From positions 62,001 through 126,000 of the forward strand of contig DATHAQ010000037.1 in the NCBI GenBank assembly GCA_035296565.1: a DNA stretch of 64,000 bases. The letters run 5' to 3'. This stretch comes from JACCZR01 sp035296565. Lineage in GTDB: Bacteria > Actinomycetota > Thermoleophilia > Solirubrobacterales > Thermoleophilaceae. A program made the translations under genes and the position numbers. Positions 33,570-42,492 of this stretch are shown piece by piece. The stretch's first letter is position 1, and the number at the start of each line of letters is the position of its first letter. The notes below the pieces were generated by a model. That model ran no database searches and was not told the DNA's origin. It was given only the letters and a program-made list of their open reading frames with translations.

Positions 33570-34577
33570 ATGCTGCGCCTCGGCGTCCTCGACCAGTCGC
33601 CCATCTCCGAGGGGATGGAGCCGGCCGACGCCCTGCGCAACACGGTGGACCTCGCCAAGCACACCGAGGCGCTCGGCTACCACCGCTACTGGGTGGCCGA
33701 GCACCACGGCACGCCGATGCTGGCCTGCAACGCGCCCGAGGTGCTGATCGGCGCCATCGCCGACGCGACCGAGAGCATCCGCGTGGGCAGCGGCGGCGTG
33801 ATGCTGCCCCACTACAGCCCGTTCAAGGTGGCCGAGACCTTCAGCATGTTGAGCGGCCTGCACCCGGGACGCATCGACCTCGGCGTGGGCCGCGCGCCGG
33901 GGACCGATCAGATCACGATGCTCGCCCTGCAGCGTGACCGCCGCCAGCTGGCCGCCGACGACTTTCGCGAGCACCTGGCCGAGCTGCTGGCCTATCTGGA
34001 CGGCGAGCTGCCCGCCGACCACCCGTTCGCCCGCCTGGCCAAGCTCATGCCCGGCCGCCCGCACCGCCCCGACCCGTGGCTGCTGGGCTCGAGCCCGCAG
34101 AGCGCGATCTGGGCCGCGGAGCTGGGGCTGCCCTACTGCTTCGCCGACTTCATCAATCCCCAGGGCGCGGGCATCGTCGAGGACTACCGGCGCCGCGGCG
34201 GCGCCGCGGCGTCCATCTGCGTGGTGGCGATCTGCGCCGAGACCGACGAGGAGGCCGAGCGGCTGTCGCTCAGCCACCGGATGGCCTTCTCGCTGCTGCG
34301 CCAGGGCCGGCTCATCCCGATCCCGCCCGTCGAGCAGGCCGAGCGCTACGCCCAGAGCCGCCCCAAGCGCCAGGGCAGCCGGCGCTTCGTGGTGGGATCG
34401 CCGGCGACCGTGCGGGGCGGCCTCGAGCAGGCCGCGGAGGAGTACGGCGTCGACGAGATCCTCCTGCTCACGATCACCTACGAGCAGGAGGCCCGCCGCC
34501 GCTCCTACGAGCTGGTCGCCGAGGAGCTCGGCTCGACGCACACGGCGGGCGCGGCCACGGGTAGCACCGACGTATGA
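33570..34577 (+). CDS. LLM-class flavin-dependent oxidoreductase
   Basis: 335 residues, bacterial-luciferase-like TIM barrel. LGVLDQSPISEGMEPADAL at the N-terminus, YWVAEHHGTPMLACNAPEVL and IRVGSGGVMLPHYSPFKVAE are the family hallmarks of the FMN-type single-component members (MsnO8-like). Reaction unknown; such enzymes oxidise with reduced FMN. Its stop overlaps the start of a small degenerate reading frame (ATGA), showing the original operon had a nitroreductase-like gene next. Confidence 0.9.
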   Translation: MLRLGVLDQSPISEGMEPADALRNTVDLAKHTEALGYHRYWVAEHHGTPMLACNAPEVLIGAIADATESIRVGSGGVMLPHYSPFKVAETFSMLSGLHPGRIDLGVGRAPGTDQITMLALQRDRRQLAADDFREHLAELLAYLDGELPADHPFARLAKLMPGRPHRPDPWLLGSSPQSAIWAAELGLPYCFADFINPQGAGIVEDYRRRGGAAASICVVAICAETDEEAERLSLSHRMAFSLLRQGRLIPIPPVEQAERYAQSRPKRQGSRRFVVGSPATVRGGLEQAAEEYGVDEILLLTITYEQEARRRSYELVAEELGSTHTAGAATGSTDV

Positions 34578-34702
34578 CCCAGAACTCCGACGCGCTCTAC
34601 GGCCAGGAGCACGTCGACCATTACCGGGAGAGGTGGGGCACGCCCGCCTACCGGGAGAAGACCGATCGCGAAATTCCTGTAGTTGTCCTGGAACGCGAAA
34701 TA
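34574..34702 (+). pseudogene. remnant of a deazaflavin-dependent nitroreductase (DDN family) with central deletion
   Basis: Translation gives an N-terminal DALYGQEHVDHYRE directly followed by YREKTDREIPVVVLER. From memory of the DDN/F420-dependent nitroreductase family, the first piece is the usual N-terminus and the second the usual C-terminus of a protein about 140 residues long. Some 95-100 residues between them, including the F420-binding core, are absent. Its ATG overlaps the stop of the LLM gene, so it was coupled in an operon. The in-frame stop is also lost; a TAA sits one frame over at 34701. Confidence 0.6.
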
Positions 34703-34707
34703 AGGAG
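34703..34707 (+). promoter_or_regulatory. ribosome binding site fixing a TTG start
   Basis: AGGAG lies 6 bases before TTG 34714. Because it is the only strong Shine-Dalgarno sequence near the first conserved residues of superoxide dismutase, it decides the start codon. Confidence 0.7.
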
Positions 34708-34713
34708 AACGGT

Positions 34714-35322
34714 TTGGCTTTCGAGGTACCTGACCTGCCGTACGGCTACGACGCGCTGGAGCCCCACATCGACGAGGAGACCATGCGCGTACATCACGAC
34801 AAGCACCACCAGGCGTACGTGGACAAGGCCAACGGGGCCCTGGAGGGCACCGAGTGGGAGGACGAGGACCCCAAGGAGATCCTCCAGAATCTCGACCAGC
34901 TCCCCGACGACAAGCGCACCGCCGTGCGCAACAACCTCGGTGGCCACGTCAACCACGGGACCTTCTGGCGCAGCATGAAGCCCGACGGCGGGGGGGAGCC
35001 GAGCGGGGACCTGGCCGAGGCGATCAACGAGGCGTTCGGCTCCTTCGACGACTTCAAGACGAAGCTCAAGGAGACCGGCGTGGGCCAGTTCGGCTCAGGC
35101 TGGGCCTGGCTCGTGCACGACGGCTCGGGCCTGGCGATCGTTGGCACCCCCAACCAGGACAACCCCGTGTCCGACGGCCAGACGCCGCTGCTCGGCGTCG
35201 ACGTGTGGGAGCACGCCTACTACCTCAAGTACCAGAACAAGCGCCCGGACTACATCGACGCCTGGTTCAACACCATCGACTGGGACCACATCGCCGAGCG
35301 CTACGCCGAAGCGAGCGGCTAG
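34714..35322 (+). CDS. superoxide dismutase (Fe/Mn family, Mn-like)
   Basis: 202 residues. Metal ligands are His27, His81, Asp163 and His167 (VHHDKHH, GGHVNHGTFW, DVWEHAYY). Gly77 together with Gln148 in PNQDNP is the pattern of manganese enzymes. It disproportionates superoxide in the cytoplasm; no signal peptide is present. Translation starts at TTG after a good AGGAG. It follows the broken nitroreductase frame and converges on the HIRAN gene with a 4-base overlap. Confidence 0.93.
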   Translation: MAFEVPDLPYGYDALEPHIDEETMRVHHDKHHQAYVDKANGALEGTEWEDEDPKEILQNLDQLPDDKRTAVRNNLGGHVNHGTFWRSMKPDGGGEPSGDLAEAINEAFGSFDDFKTKLKETGVGQFGSGWAWLVHDGSGLAIVGTPNQDNPVSDGQTPLLGVDVWEHAYYLKYQNKRPDYIDAWFNTIDWDHIAERYAEASG

Positions 35323-35759
35323 TCGAGCAGGATCTCCGGCTCGGGCGCCAGCAGCATGGTGAGCCCGGTGCGCGGGTCGCGCGGCGATGGGCGCGACTCG
35401 CGCAGCGCCACGGCGGACCACCCGTCCCCGACCCGGGGCGCGAGCTCCCTCGGGACGAAGCCCAGGTGGGTGCCGTCCTCCGTGTCCACGGCGACGGCGT
35501 CGGGGTCGTGGGGGTTGTCCGGATCGCGCCGGAGCACGAGGCTGCGCCCGGGCGCAGCGCCCGCGGACTGAAGCGCCTCTTCGTGGAAGCGGGCCCCGGC
35601 GACATTCGCCACCAGGAGCCCGCGCTCGCGCACCCGCGGGTCGTCACGAGCCAGGAAGTCGCCGCTGTCGGGGTCGACCAGCGAGTAGCCGGCCAGCCAC
35701 ACGATGCCTCCGTCGTCGGGATACCAGTAGCGCTCCTCGAAGGAGACGCTGACCCTCAC
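35319..35759 (-). CDS. HIRAN-domain protein
   Basis: 146 residues from GTG. The central region (about 50-115) reads VANVAGARFHEEALQ, then VLRRDPDNPHDPDAVAVDTE and GFVPRELAP, the pattern of the HIRAN domain, which binds single-stranded 3' DNA ends in some helicases. Here it stands alone, without a helicase partner. The N-terminal 45 residues (FEERYWYPDDGGIVWLAGY) are a separate unassigned segment. It is coupled to the upstream GFA gene by a GTGA overlap. Confidence 0.7.
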   Translation of the reverse strand: MRVSVSFEERYWYPDDGGIVWLAGYSLVDPDSGDFLARDDPRVRERGLLVANVAGARFHEEALQSAGAAPGRSLVLRRDPDNPHDPDAVAVDTEDGTHLGFVPRELAPRVGDGWSAVALRESRPSPRDPRTGLTMLLAPEPEILLD

Positions 35760-36169
35760 CGCCGGGGTATCGCCTCGTCGAAGCGCGGCAGCCCGTCGTC
35801 GGGGATGTCCTCCCACGGCGCGGCGTAGGCCACGTACTGCCGGGCCTGGGGCCTGACGCCGGGATCGCCGTCGAAGGCGCCGAGGCGCACGAGCGAGATC
35901 TCCCCGCCGGGCCTGCGGCCGAAGAGGTGTGAGCCGCACCCGCGGCAGAACATCTTCTCCATCCCGCCCTCCGGGGTCCAGCCAGCGAGGTGTTCCTCCC
36001 CACTCAGGAGCGTCAGGGAGCCCTGTGGTATGACCGCGGTGGCTGAGGCCTCCGTGCCGGTTCGGACCTGACAACGCGTGCAATGGCAGTAGGCGGCGGC
36101 GGTCAGCGGCTCCGAGATCTCGAACTTCACGGCCCCGCAGCCACAGCCGCCAGTGAGCTCGGCGGACAT
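35756..36169 (-). CDS. GFA-family zinc protein
   Basis: 137 residues. The cysteine pattern GGCGCGAVKFE, CHCTRCQV and CRGCGSHLF marks the glutathione-dependent formaldehyde-activating (GFA/Mss4-like) fold, which binds two zincs. Actinobacteria mostly lack glutathione, so the name should not be taken as the function. It lies 9 bases after the typA start, divides the same strand with the HIRAN gene, and is read in the same direction as typA. Confidence 0.85.
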   Translation of the reverse strand: MSAELTGGCGCGAVKFEISEPLTAAAYCHCTRCQVRTGTEASATAVIPQGSLTLLSGEEHLAGWTPEGGMEKMFCRGCGSHLFGRRPGGEISLVRLGAFDGDPGVRPQARQYVAYAAPWEDIPDDGLPRFDEAIPRR

Positions 36170-36178
36170 GTGAGGAGC

Positions 36179-37981
<1,803 letters not shown>

Positions 37982-37999
37982 GGCCGACTGAGGAAAGCA

Positions 38000-38016
38000 G
38001 CCGGCCGCCGGCCGGC
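38000..38016 (-). terminator. stem-loop between peptidase and typA
   Basis: GCCGGCC and GGCCGGC pair perfectly around a GCC loop, 5 bases after the peptidase stop on the minus strand. A short pyrimidine run (GCTTTCCTC) follows. It is a probable terminator for the peptidase transcript, just ahead of typA. Confidence 0.5.
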
Positions 38017-38020
38017 AGGC

Positions 38021-38905
38021 TCAGGTCTTGAACTGGCCCGTGTCCACCCACTCCTGCTTGAGCAGGACCCACCAGTCGTCGGCGAGCTGGTCCTCGACGT
38101 AGCGGTAGGGGAGCCAGCCGTAGCCGTCCATGCCCCACTCGGTGCCCCGGGGTTGCGGATCAGGAACGCTCCGGGTCGTCTCCGGGCCGCCCGGTTGCTT
38201 GATCTTCTTGCCGTTGTCGTAGCCCACCGCGAGGATCGCGTGGCCTCCCACGACCTCCTCGTGGGCCTTCGGATAGGGGATCTCCCCGGTCTGGGCCGTT
38301 TGTTCCAGGTCGAGCGACTGGAAGCAGGTGAAGCCGAACATCGCCGGGAGCTGGGAGGCGAGATGCCCCTTGATCTTGTCCACGAGGGTCGCCGGGTCTG
38401 TTCCGGGCGGATCCAGCCGGTAGTAGGTGAGCGCCTGGAAGCTCTGCGCGAAGGCGTAACAGAACGCCGGCGGCTCCACGTCGAACTTCTCCACGTCGTA
38501 ACGCCAGTACTGACGAGGTGGGACCCCGAACAGCGTCATGGCGCCCATCGCCGTCCGCAGGAACGCGCCGGAATCACCCTTGAACCCACCGAGCTTGCGC
38601 GTGACCTTGTAGAGGAACCGGTGTGAGCCGTCTATGTGCTTCCCGAAGGCCTTGCGCTGGAAGTACTCGAGCATCCCCACGCTGGCGAAGGCGGTGCACG
38701 CTCCCAGGGCGCCCTGGTCCTCGATCTTCGAGCACCACTGGCGCAGGTCGATCGGCCCAGCCGGCGGTGCGGTGACCGTCTGAGGGACGTCGGTGTTCTG
38801 CAGCAACCTGGCCGGCGCGGGGACCTGGACCTCGAGGCGTCGGTGGTCCTCGTCAGTCTCCGCCGTGAAGTCGCGGATGCTGGGGTAGTCCCGCAGCCAC
38901 CCCAT
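38021..38905 (-). CDS. papain-like C1 peptidase with a frame-disturbed active-site segment
   Basis: 294 residues from ATG 38905. Papain-family features are Gln64, catalytic Cys70 (EDQGALGACTAFASVGMLEY) and His222 (VGGHAILAVGYD). The end DWWVLLKQEWVDTGQF is typical of bacterial members. Where the active-site Asn should be, the frame reads RSVPDPQPR (245-253). The same bases in the +1 frame read GAFLIRN, exactly the family sequence. So one base was gained near 38175 and one lost near 38147, and the Asn codon is out of frame. It is either a damaged enzyme or a sequencing error. There is no signal peptide. Confidence 0.8.
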   Translation of the reverse strand: MGWLRDYPSIRDFTAETDEDHRRLEVQVPAPARLLQNTDVPQTVTAPPAGPIDLRQWCSKIEDQGALGACTAFASVGMLEYFQRKAFGKHIDGSHRFLYKVTRKLGGFKGDSGAFLRTAMGAMTLFGVPPRQYWRYDVEKFDVEPPAFCYAFAQSFQALTYYRLDPPGTDPATLVDKIKGHLASQLPAMFGFTCFQSLDLEQTAQTGEIPYPKAHEEVVGGHAILAVGYDNGKKIKQPGGPETTRSVPDPQPRGTEWGMDGYGWLPYRYVEDQLADDWWVLLKQEWVDTGQFKT

Positions 38906-39119
38906 TCCCTTACAGCGCCGTTGGGCAGCGTGACTTGGTGTTCCAAGCCGGTCTCCTTCCGTCTCGCCAAAAACGCGGACCCGAGCACCCGCGATCCGGG
39001 ATTTCAAGGATGCACCGGCTGTGCACAACTAGGGCGCCCCACAGCTTTGCTGACTCGGGTGGGCCGCCGGCCGACTTGACGCGGCCGCGGCGCCTTAGAA
39101 GGCTGGAGAGCGGGTCGAT

Positions 39120-39183
39120 ATGGACATCGGTGACGGAGCTCGGTGCTGGTTCAACGAGCCGCGGGCATTGACCACGGGAGGAC
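39120..39183 (+). other. out-of-frame N-terminal part of the BNR-type gene
   Basis: From ATG 39120, preceded by GGAGAG at 39105-39110, the frame reads MDIGDGARCWFNEPRALTTG. This is what I expect at the start of BNR_4-type repeat proteins. The rest of the protein continues at GTG 39184 one base out of frame. A single extra base around 39175-39183 would explain it. Confidence 0.55.
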
Positions 39184-40299
39184 GTGACGATCCTCGGCTG
39201 GGTGGGGCGCGACGGCGACATCCGCGTGGCCTCCTACAACAACGAGACCGGAGCCGTGGTCGGGCGGACGCTGCACGAGTCGCTCCAGGTCGACGACCAC
39301 GCCAACCCCGCGTTCTACCTTCGCCGCGACGGCCGGATCACGGCCTTCTACTCCCGCCACGCCGGCCGTCCGCTGTACCACCGCACCACCACCGAGCCGG
39401 CCCGGATCGCGAACTGGGGCCCCGAGAAGACGGTGCCGACGAACACCCCCGGCGGCTACGGATACACCTACCCGAACCCGATCTGGTCGCCGATCGATCA
39501 GAAGCTCTACCTGTTCTGGCGGGGAGGGAACTTTCTCCCGACGCTCTCGACCAGCGAGGACGAGGGCGAGACCTGGACCAACGCTCTCAAGGTGATGGAC
39601 GACGACGAGCCGCAGGCCTCGCAGCGGCCCTACGTCAAGTACGCCTCGCGCGACGGCGTGATCCACCTCGCCTACACCCAGTCGCACCCTCGCAACCGCG
39701 CGACGAGCATCTTCTACCTGCGCTTCACCCCCGGAGTGGGCTGGCAGCGTGCCGACGGGGCCGACGCCGGCCCCCTGCCGCTGGTGCCCACCGACGGCGA
39801 CCGGGTCTTCAGCGCCTGGGAGCACAAGATGCGCGCCTGGGTGCACGACATCGCGGTGGGAGCTGACGGCCATCCGCGCATCGTCTTCGCCAGCTTCTCG
39901 CGCTCGACCGGCTTCGCCGACCACCGCTACTGGTACGCCCGCTGGGACGGCAGCCAGTGGCGACAGCGCCAGATCACGCAGGCCGGACCCTCGATCGACC
40001 CCGACGGCGAGCTCATGTACTCGGCGGGCATGGCGCTCGACCACGACCACCCGGAGATCCTCCACCTGGCGCGCAAGAAGGGCCGGTGGTTCCAGGTCGA
40101 GGTGTGGAAGACGCCCGACGCCGGGGCCCACTGGGACGTCACGCCCGTCACCTCCAGCGCACAGCACCACATGCGCCCCGTCGTGCCCCGCAACCACGCG
40201 GACACCGGCAGCGCTCAGGTCCTGTTCATGCGCGGCCGCTTCAACAGCTACACGGACTACGACACCACGATCGCGCTGACCAACCGGAGTTTGGCCTAG
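39184..40299 (+). CDS. BNR-repeat (BNR_4-type) beta-propeller protein, probably frameshifted at its 5' end
   Basis: 371 residues in the intact frame. It has VTILGWVGRDGDIRVASYNN, LQVDDHANPAFYLRRDGRI and TLSTSEDEGETW, typical of BNR_4-type sialidase-like propellers. The GTG at 39184 has no spaced ribosome binding site, and the first propeller strand lies upstream in another frame (39120-39183). I see no signal peptide in either frame. A sugar-related or uncharacterised binding function is possible; catalytic residues of true sialidases are not evident. Confidence 0.75.
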   Translation: MTILGWVGRDGDIRVASYNNETGAVVGRTLHESLQVDDHANPAFYLRRDGRITAFYSRHAGRPLYHRTTTEPARIANWGPEKTVPTNTPGGYGYTYPNPIWSPIDQKLYLFWRGGNFLPTLSTSEDEGETWTNALKVMDDDEPQASQRPYVKYASRDGVIHLAYTQSHPRNRATSIFYLRFTPGVGWQRADGADAGPLPLVPTDGDRVFSAWEHKMRAWVHDIAVGADGHPRIVFASFSRSTGFADHRYWYARWDGSQWRQRQITQAGPSIDPDGELMYSAGMALDHDHPEILHLARKKGRWFQVEVWKTPDAGAHWDVTPVTSSAQHHMRPVVPRNHADTGSAQVLFMRGRFNSYTDYDTTIALTNRSLA

Positions 40300-40390
40300 C
40301 TGGACGAGTCCGCCCCCGGGCGCCACGAAATCCCTATCGAGCTCCGGTACATTGCGATACCGACCCCTCCACAAGCCAAAGGAGCCAGGC

Positions 40391-41791
40391 ATGGACCGCC
40401 TCAAGCCCGATCCCAGCTTCTACGCCACGCCGGGTGACGCCGCAGCCGCTCCGCCTGAGGAGCTGGCGTACGTGGCCACGCTGAACACCGGGGCCAACGG
40501 CGACAGCGCGCCGGACGCGCTCACGGTGCTCGACCTGGAGCAGGGGTCGGACACCTACGGTCAGCTGGTCGGCCGGGTCGACATGCCGAACGTCGGCGAC
40601 GAGCTGCACCACTTCGGCTGGAACGCCTGCTCAACGGCTCTGTGTCCGTGGGCGCCGCACCCACACATCGAGCGCCGCTACCTGCTCGTGCCCGGCATCC
40701 GCTCCTCACGCATCCACGTGATCGATACGAAGTCCGACCCGCGGCAGCCGGAGATCGTGAAGGTGATCGAGCCCGAGGAGATCGAGCGCAAGACCGGCTA
40801 CAGCCGCCCGCACACGGTCCACTGCGGGCCCGACGGGATCTACGTCTCCGCCCTGGGCGCGCCCGACGGCGACGGGCCCGGCGGCATCTTCCTGCTCGAC
40901 CACGACGACTTCAGCGTCAAGGGCCCGTGGGAGAACGACCGCGGACCGCAGGAGCTGGCCTACGACTTCTGGTGGCACATCAACTACGGCACGATGATCT
41001 CCAGCGAGTGGGGCACGCCGAACATGGTCGAGGATGGCATCAACCCCGAGCTGCTGCTGGGCGGCAAGTACGGCCATCACCTGCACGTGTGGGACCTCGA
41101 CCGCCGCTCGCACCGCCAGTCGATCGACCTGGGCGCCGACCAGCAGATGGTGCTGGAGCTACGCCCCGCGCATGACCCGCGCAAGACCTACGGCTTCGTC
41201 GGGACGGTGGTGTCCACGGCGGACCTGTCGGCGTCGGTGTTCCTGTGGGAGCGTGCCGAGGACGGCACGGTCAGCGCGCGCAAGGTGATCAGCATCCCGG
41301 CCGAGCCGGCCGAGGAGGACCAGCTGCCGCCTGCCCTCAAGCCGTTCGGCGCCGTGCCGCCGCTGATCACCGACATCGACCTGACCGTGGACGACAAGGA
41401 CCTGCTCGTCTCCTGCTGGGGCACGGGCGAGCTCAAGCGCTTCGACGTGTCCGACCCCGCCAACCCGCGCGAGACAGGGTCCGTGCGTTTGGGCGGCATC
41501 GTGGAGCGCGCCGCGCACCCCGCCGCCGGCGCGGTGAACGGCGGGCCGCAGATGGTGGAGGCCAGCCGCGACGGTCGGCGCGTGTTCATCACCAACTCCC
41601 TCTACGCGAGTTGGGACGCGCAGTTCTACCCGGCGGGGATCGACGGCTGGCTGACCAAGCTCGATGCTCCCGAGGGCGGCGGCCTCTCGGTCGACCCGGA
41701 CGTGTTCGTGGAGTTCAGCGGCGAGCGCCCACACCAGGTGCGCCTGCAGGGCGGCGACGCCTCGTCGGACTCCTACTGCTTCCCGGACTGA
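40391..41791 (+). CDS. selenium-binding protein 56 / methanethiol oxidase family protein
   Basis: 466 residues. Strong SBP56 features: DELHHFGWNACSTALCPW, SSRIHVIDTKSDPRQP, RPHTVHCGPDGIYVSALGAP, WWHINYGTMISSEWGTP and YGHHLHVWDLDRRSHRQSID. Bacterial relatives (MtoX) are copper enzymes oxidising methanethiol to formaldehyde, sulfide and hydrogen peroxide; many lack a known substrate. ATG 40391 follows GGAG at a spacing of 6. No signal peptide is seen, unlike periplasmic MtoX. The next gene, 12 bases on, is a membrane protein and probably cotranscribed. Confidence 0.92.
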   Translation: MDRLKPDPSFYATPGDAAAAPPEELAYVATLNTGANGDSAPDALTVLDLEQGSDTYGQLVGRVDMPNVGDELHHFGWNACSTALCPWAPHPHIERRYLLVPGIRSSRIHVIDTKSDPRQPEIVKVIEPEEIERKTGYSRPHTVHCGPDGIYVSALGAPDGDGPGGIFLLDHDDFSVKGPWENDRGPQELAYDFWWHINYGTMISSEWGTPNMVEDGINPELLLGGKYGHHLHVWDLDRRSHRQSIDLGADQQMVLELRPAHDPRKTYGFVGTVVSTADLSASVFLWERAEDGTVSARKVISIPAEPAEEDQLPPALKPFGAVPPLITDIDLTVDDKDLLVSCWGTGELKRFDVSDPANPRETGSVRLGGIVERAAHPAAGAVNGGPQMVEASRDGRRVFITNSLYASWDAQFYPAGIDGWLTKLDAPEGGGLSVDPDVFVEFSGERPHQVRLQGGDASSDSYCFPD

Positions 41792-41803
41792 CCGCCGGTC
41801 GCG

Positions 41804-42457
41804 GTGAACAGCGTGTGGCCATGGCTCGTGATGGCGGGCCTCGGCGCCTACCACGGGCTCAACCCCGCGATGGGCTGGCTGTTCGCCGTCTCGCTGGGCA
41901 TGCAGGACCGCGACCGCCGGGCGGTCACGCGCGCTCTGCTGCCGATCGCGGTGGGCCACGAGGCCTCCATCGCCATCGTGGCCGCGCTGGTGATCGGCCT
42001 GGGGCTCCTCACCGATACGTCGGTGCTGCACCTCGGCGCCGCCGTGGCCCTGATCGCCTTCGGGATCTTCCGCTTCGCCAAGCCGCACGCGCACTTTCGC
42101 TGGGTCAAGGGGCGGGTGACCCGCAAGGAGCTGTCGCTGTGGTCGTTCCTGATGTCTACCGCCCACGGCGCCGGGCTCATGGTCGCCCCGGTGCTGCTCA
42201 GCTCGAACAGCGCGAGCGCCTCGACCCGGGGCCACAGCCACGCGATGGAGGAGATGGGGCTGGGGACGATGTCGATTCCCGAGACCATGCTGGCCGTCTT
42301 CCTGCACGTCGGGGCGATGCTGGTGGTCATGGGTGTTGTGGCCCTGCTGGTCTACGACAAGCTCGGGGTGAGGATCCTGCGCAAGACGTGGGTGAACTCC
42401 GAGCACCTGTGGGCGGCGAGCTTCGTGGCCGCGGGGGCGATCACGCTGGTCACCTGA
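41804..42457 (+). CDS. membrane protein linked to the SBP56 gene
   Basis: 217 residues from GTG, with about six helices. Conserved-looking polar motifs lie within membrane segments: GLGAYHGLNPAMGWLFAVSL at the start, STAHGAGLMVAPVL in the middle and a RGHSHAMEEMG loop. Paired His residues inside helices suggest metal or ion handling. It directly follows the SBP56 gene, so it may export or import its metal or product. I do not recognise a named family. Confidence 0.7.
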   Translation: MNSVWPWLVMAGLGAYHGLNPAMGWLFAVSLGMQDRDRRAVTRALLPIAVGHEASIAIVAALVIGLGLLTDTSVLHLGAAVALIAFGIFRFAKPHAHFRWVKGRVTRKELSLWSFLMSTAHGAGLMVAPVLLSSNSASASTRGHSHAMEEMGLGTMSIPETMLAVFLHVGAMLVVMGVVALLVYDKLGVRILRKTWVNSEHLWAASFVAAGAITLVT

Positions 42458-42492
42458 GCCGCGCCGGTCTTGGCCCTGCCTAGCATGGCCGC

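Noticed and set aside
39076..39100. TTGACG and TTAGAA as a promoter before the BNR gene
   Set aside because: The spacer is only 13 bases, too short for a standard promoter.
40300..40390. Promoter for the SBP56 gene
   Set aside because: No pair of -35 and -10 boxes at proper spacing could be identified by eye.
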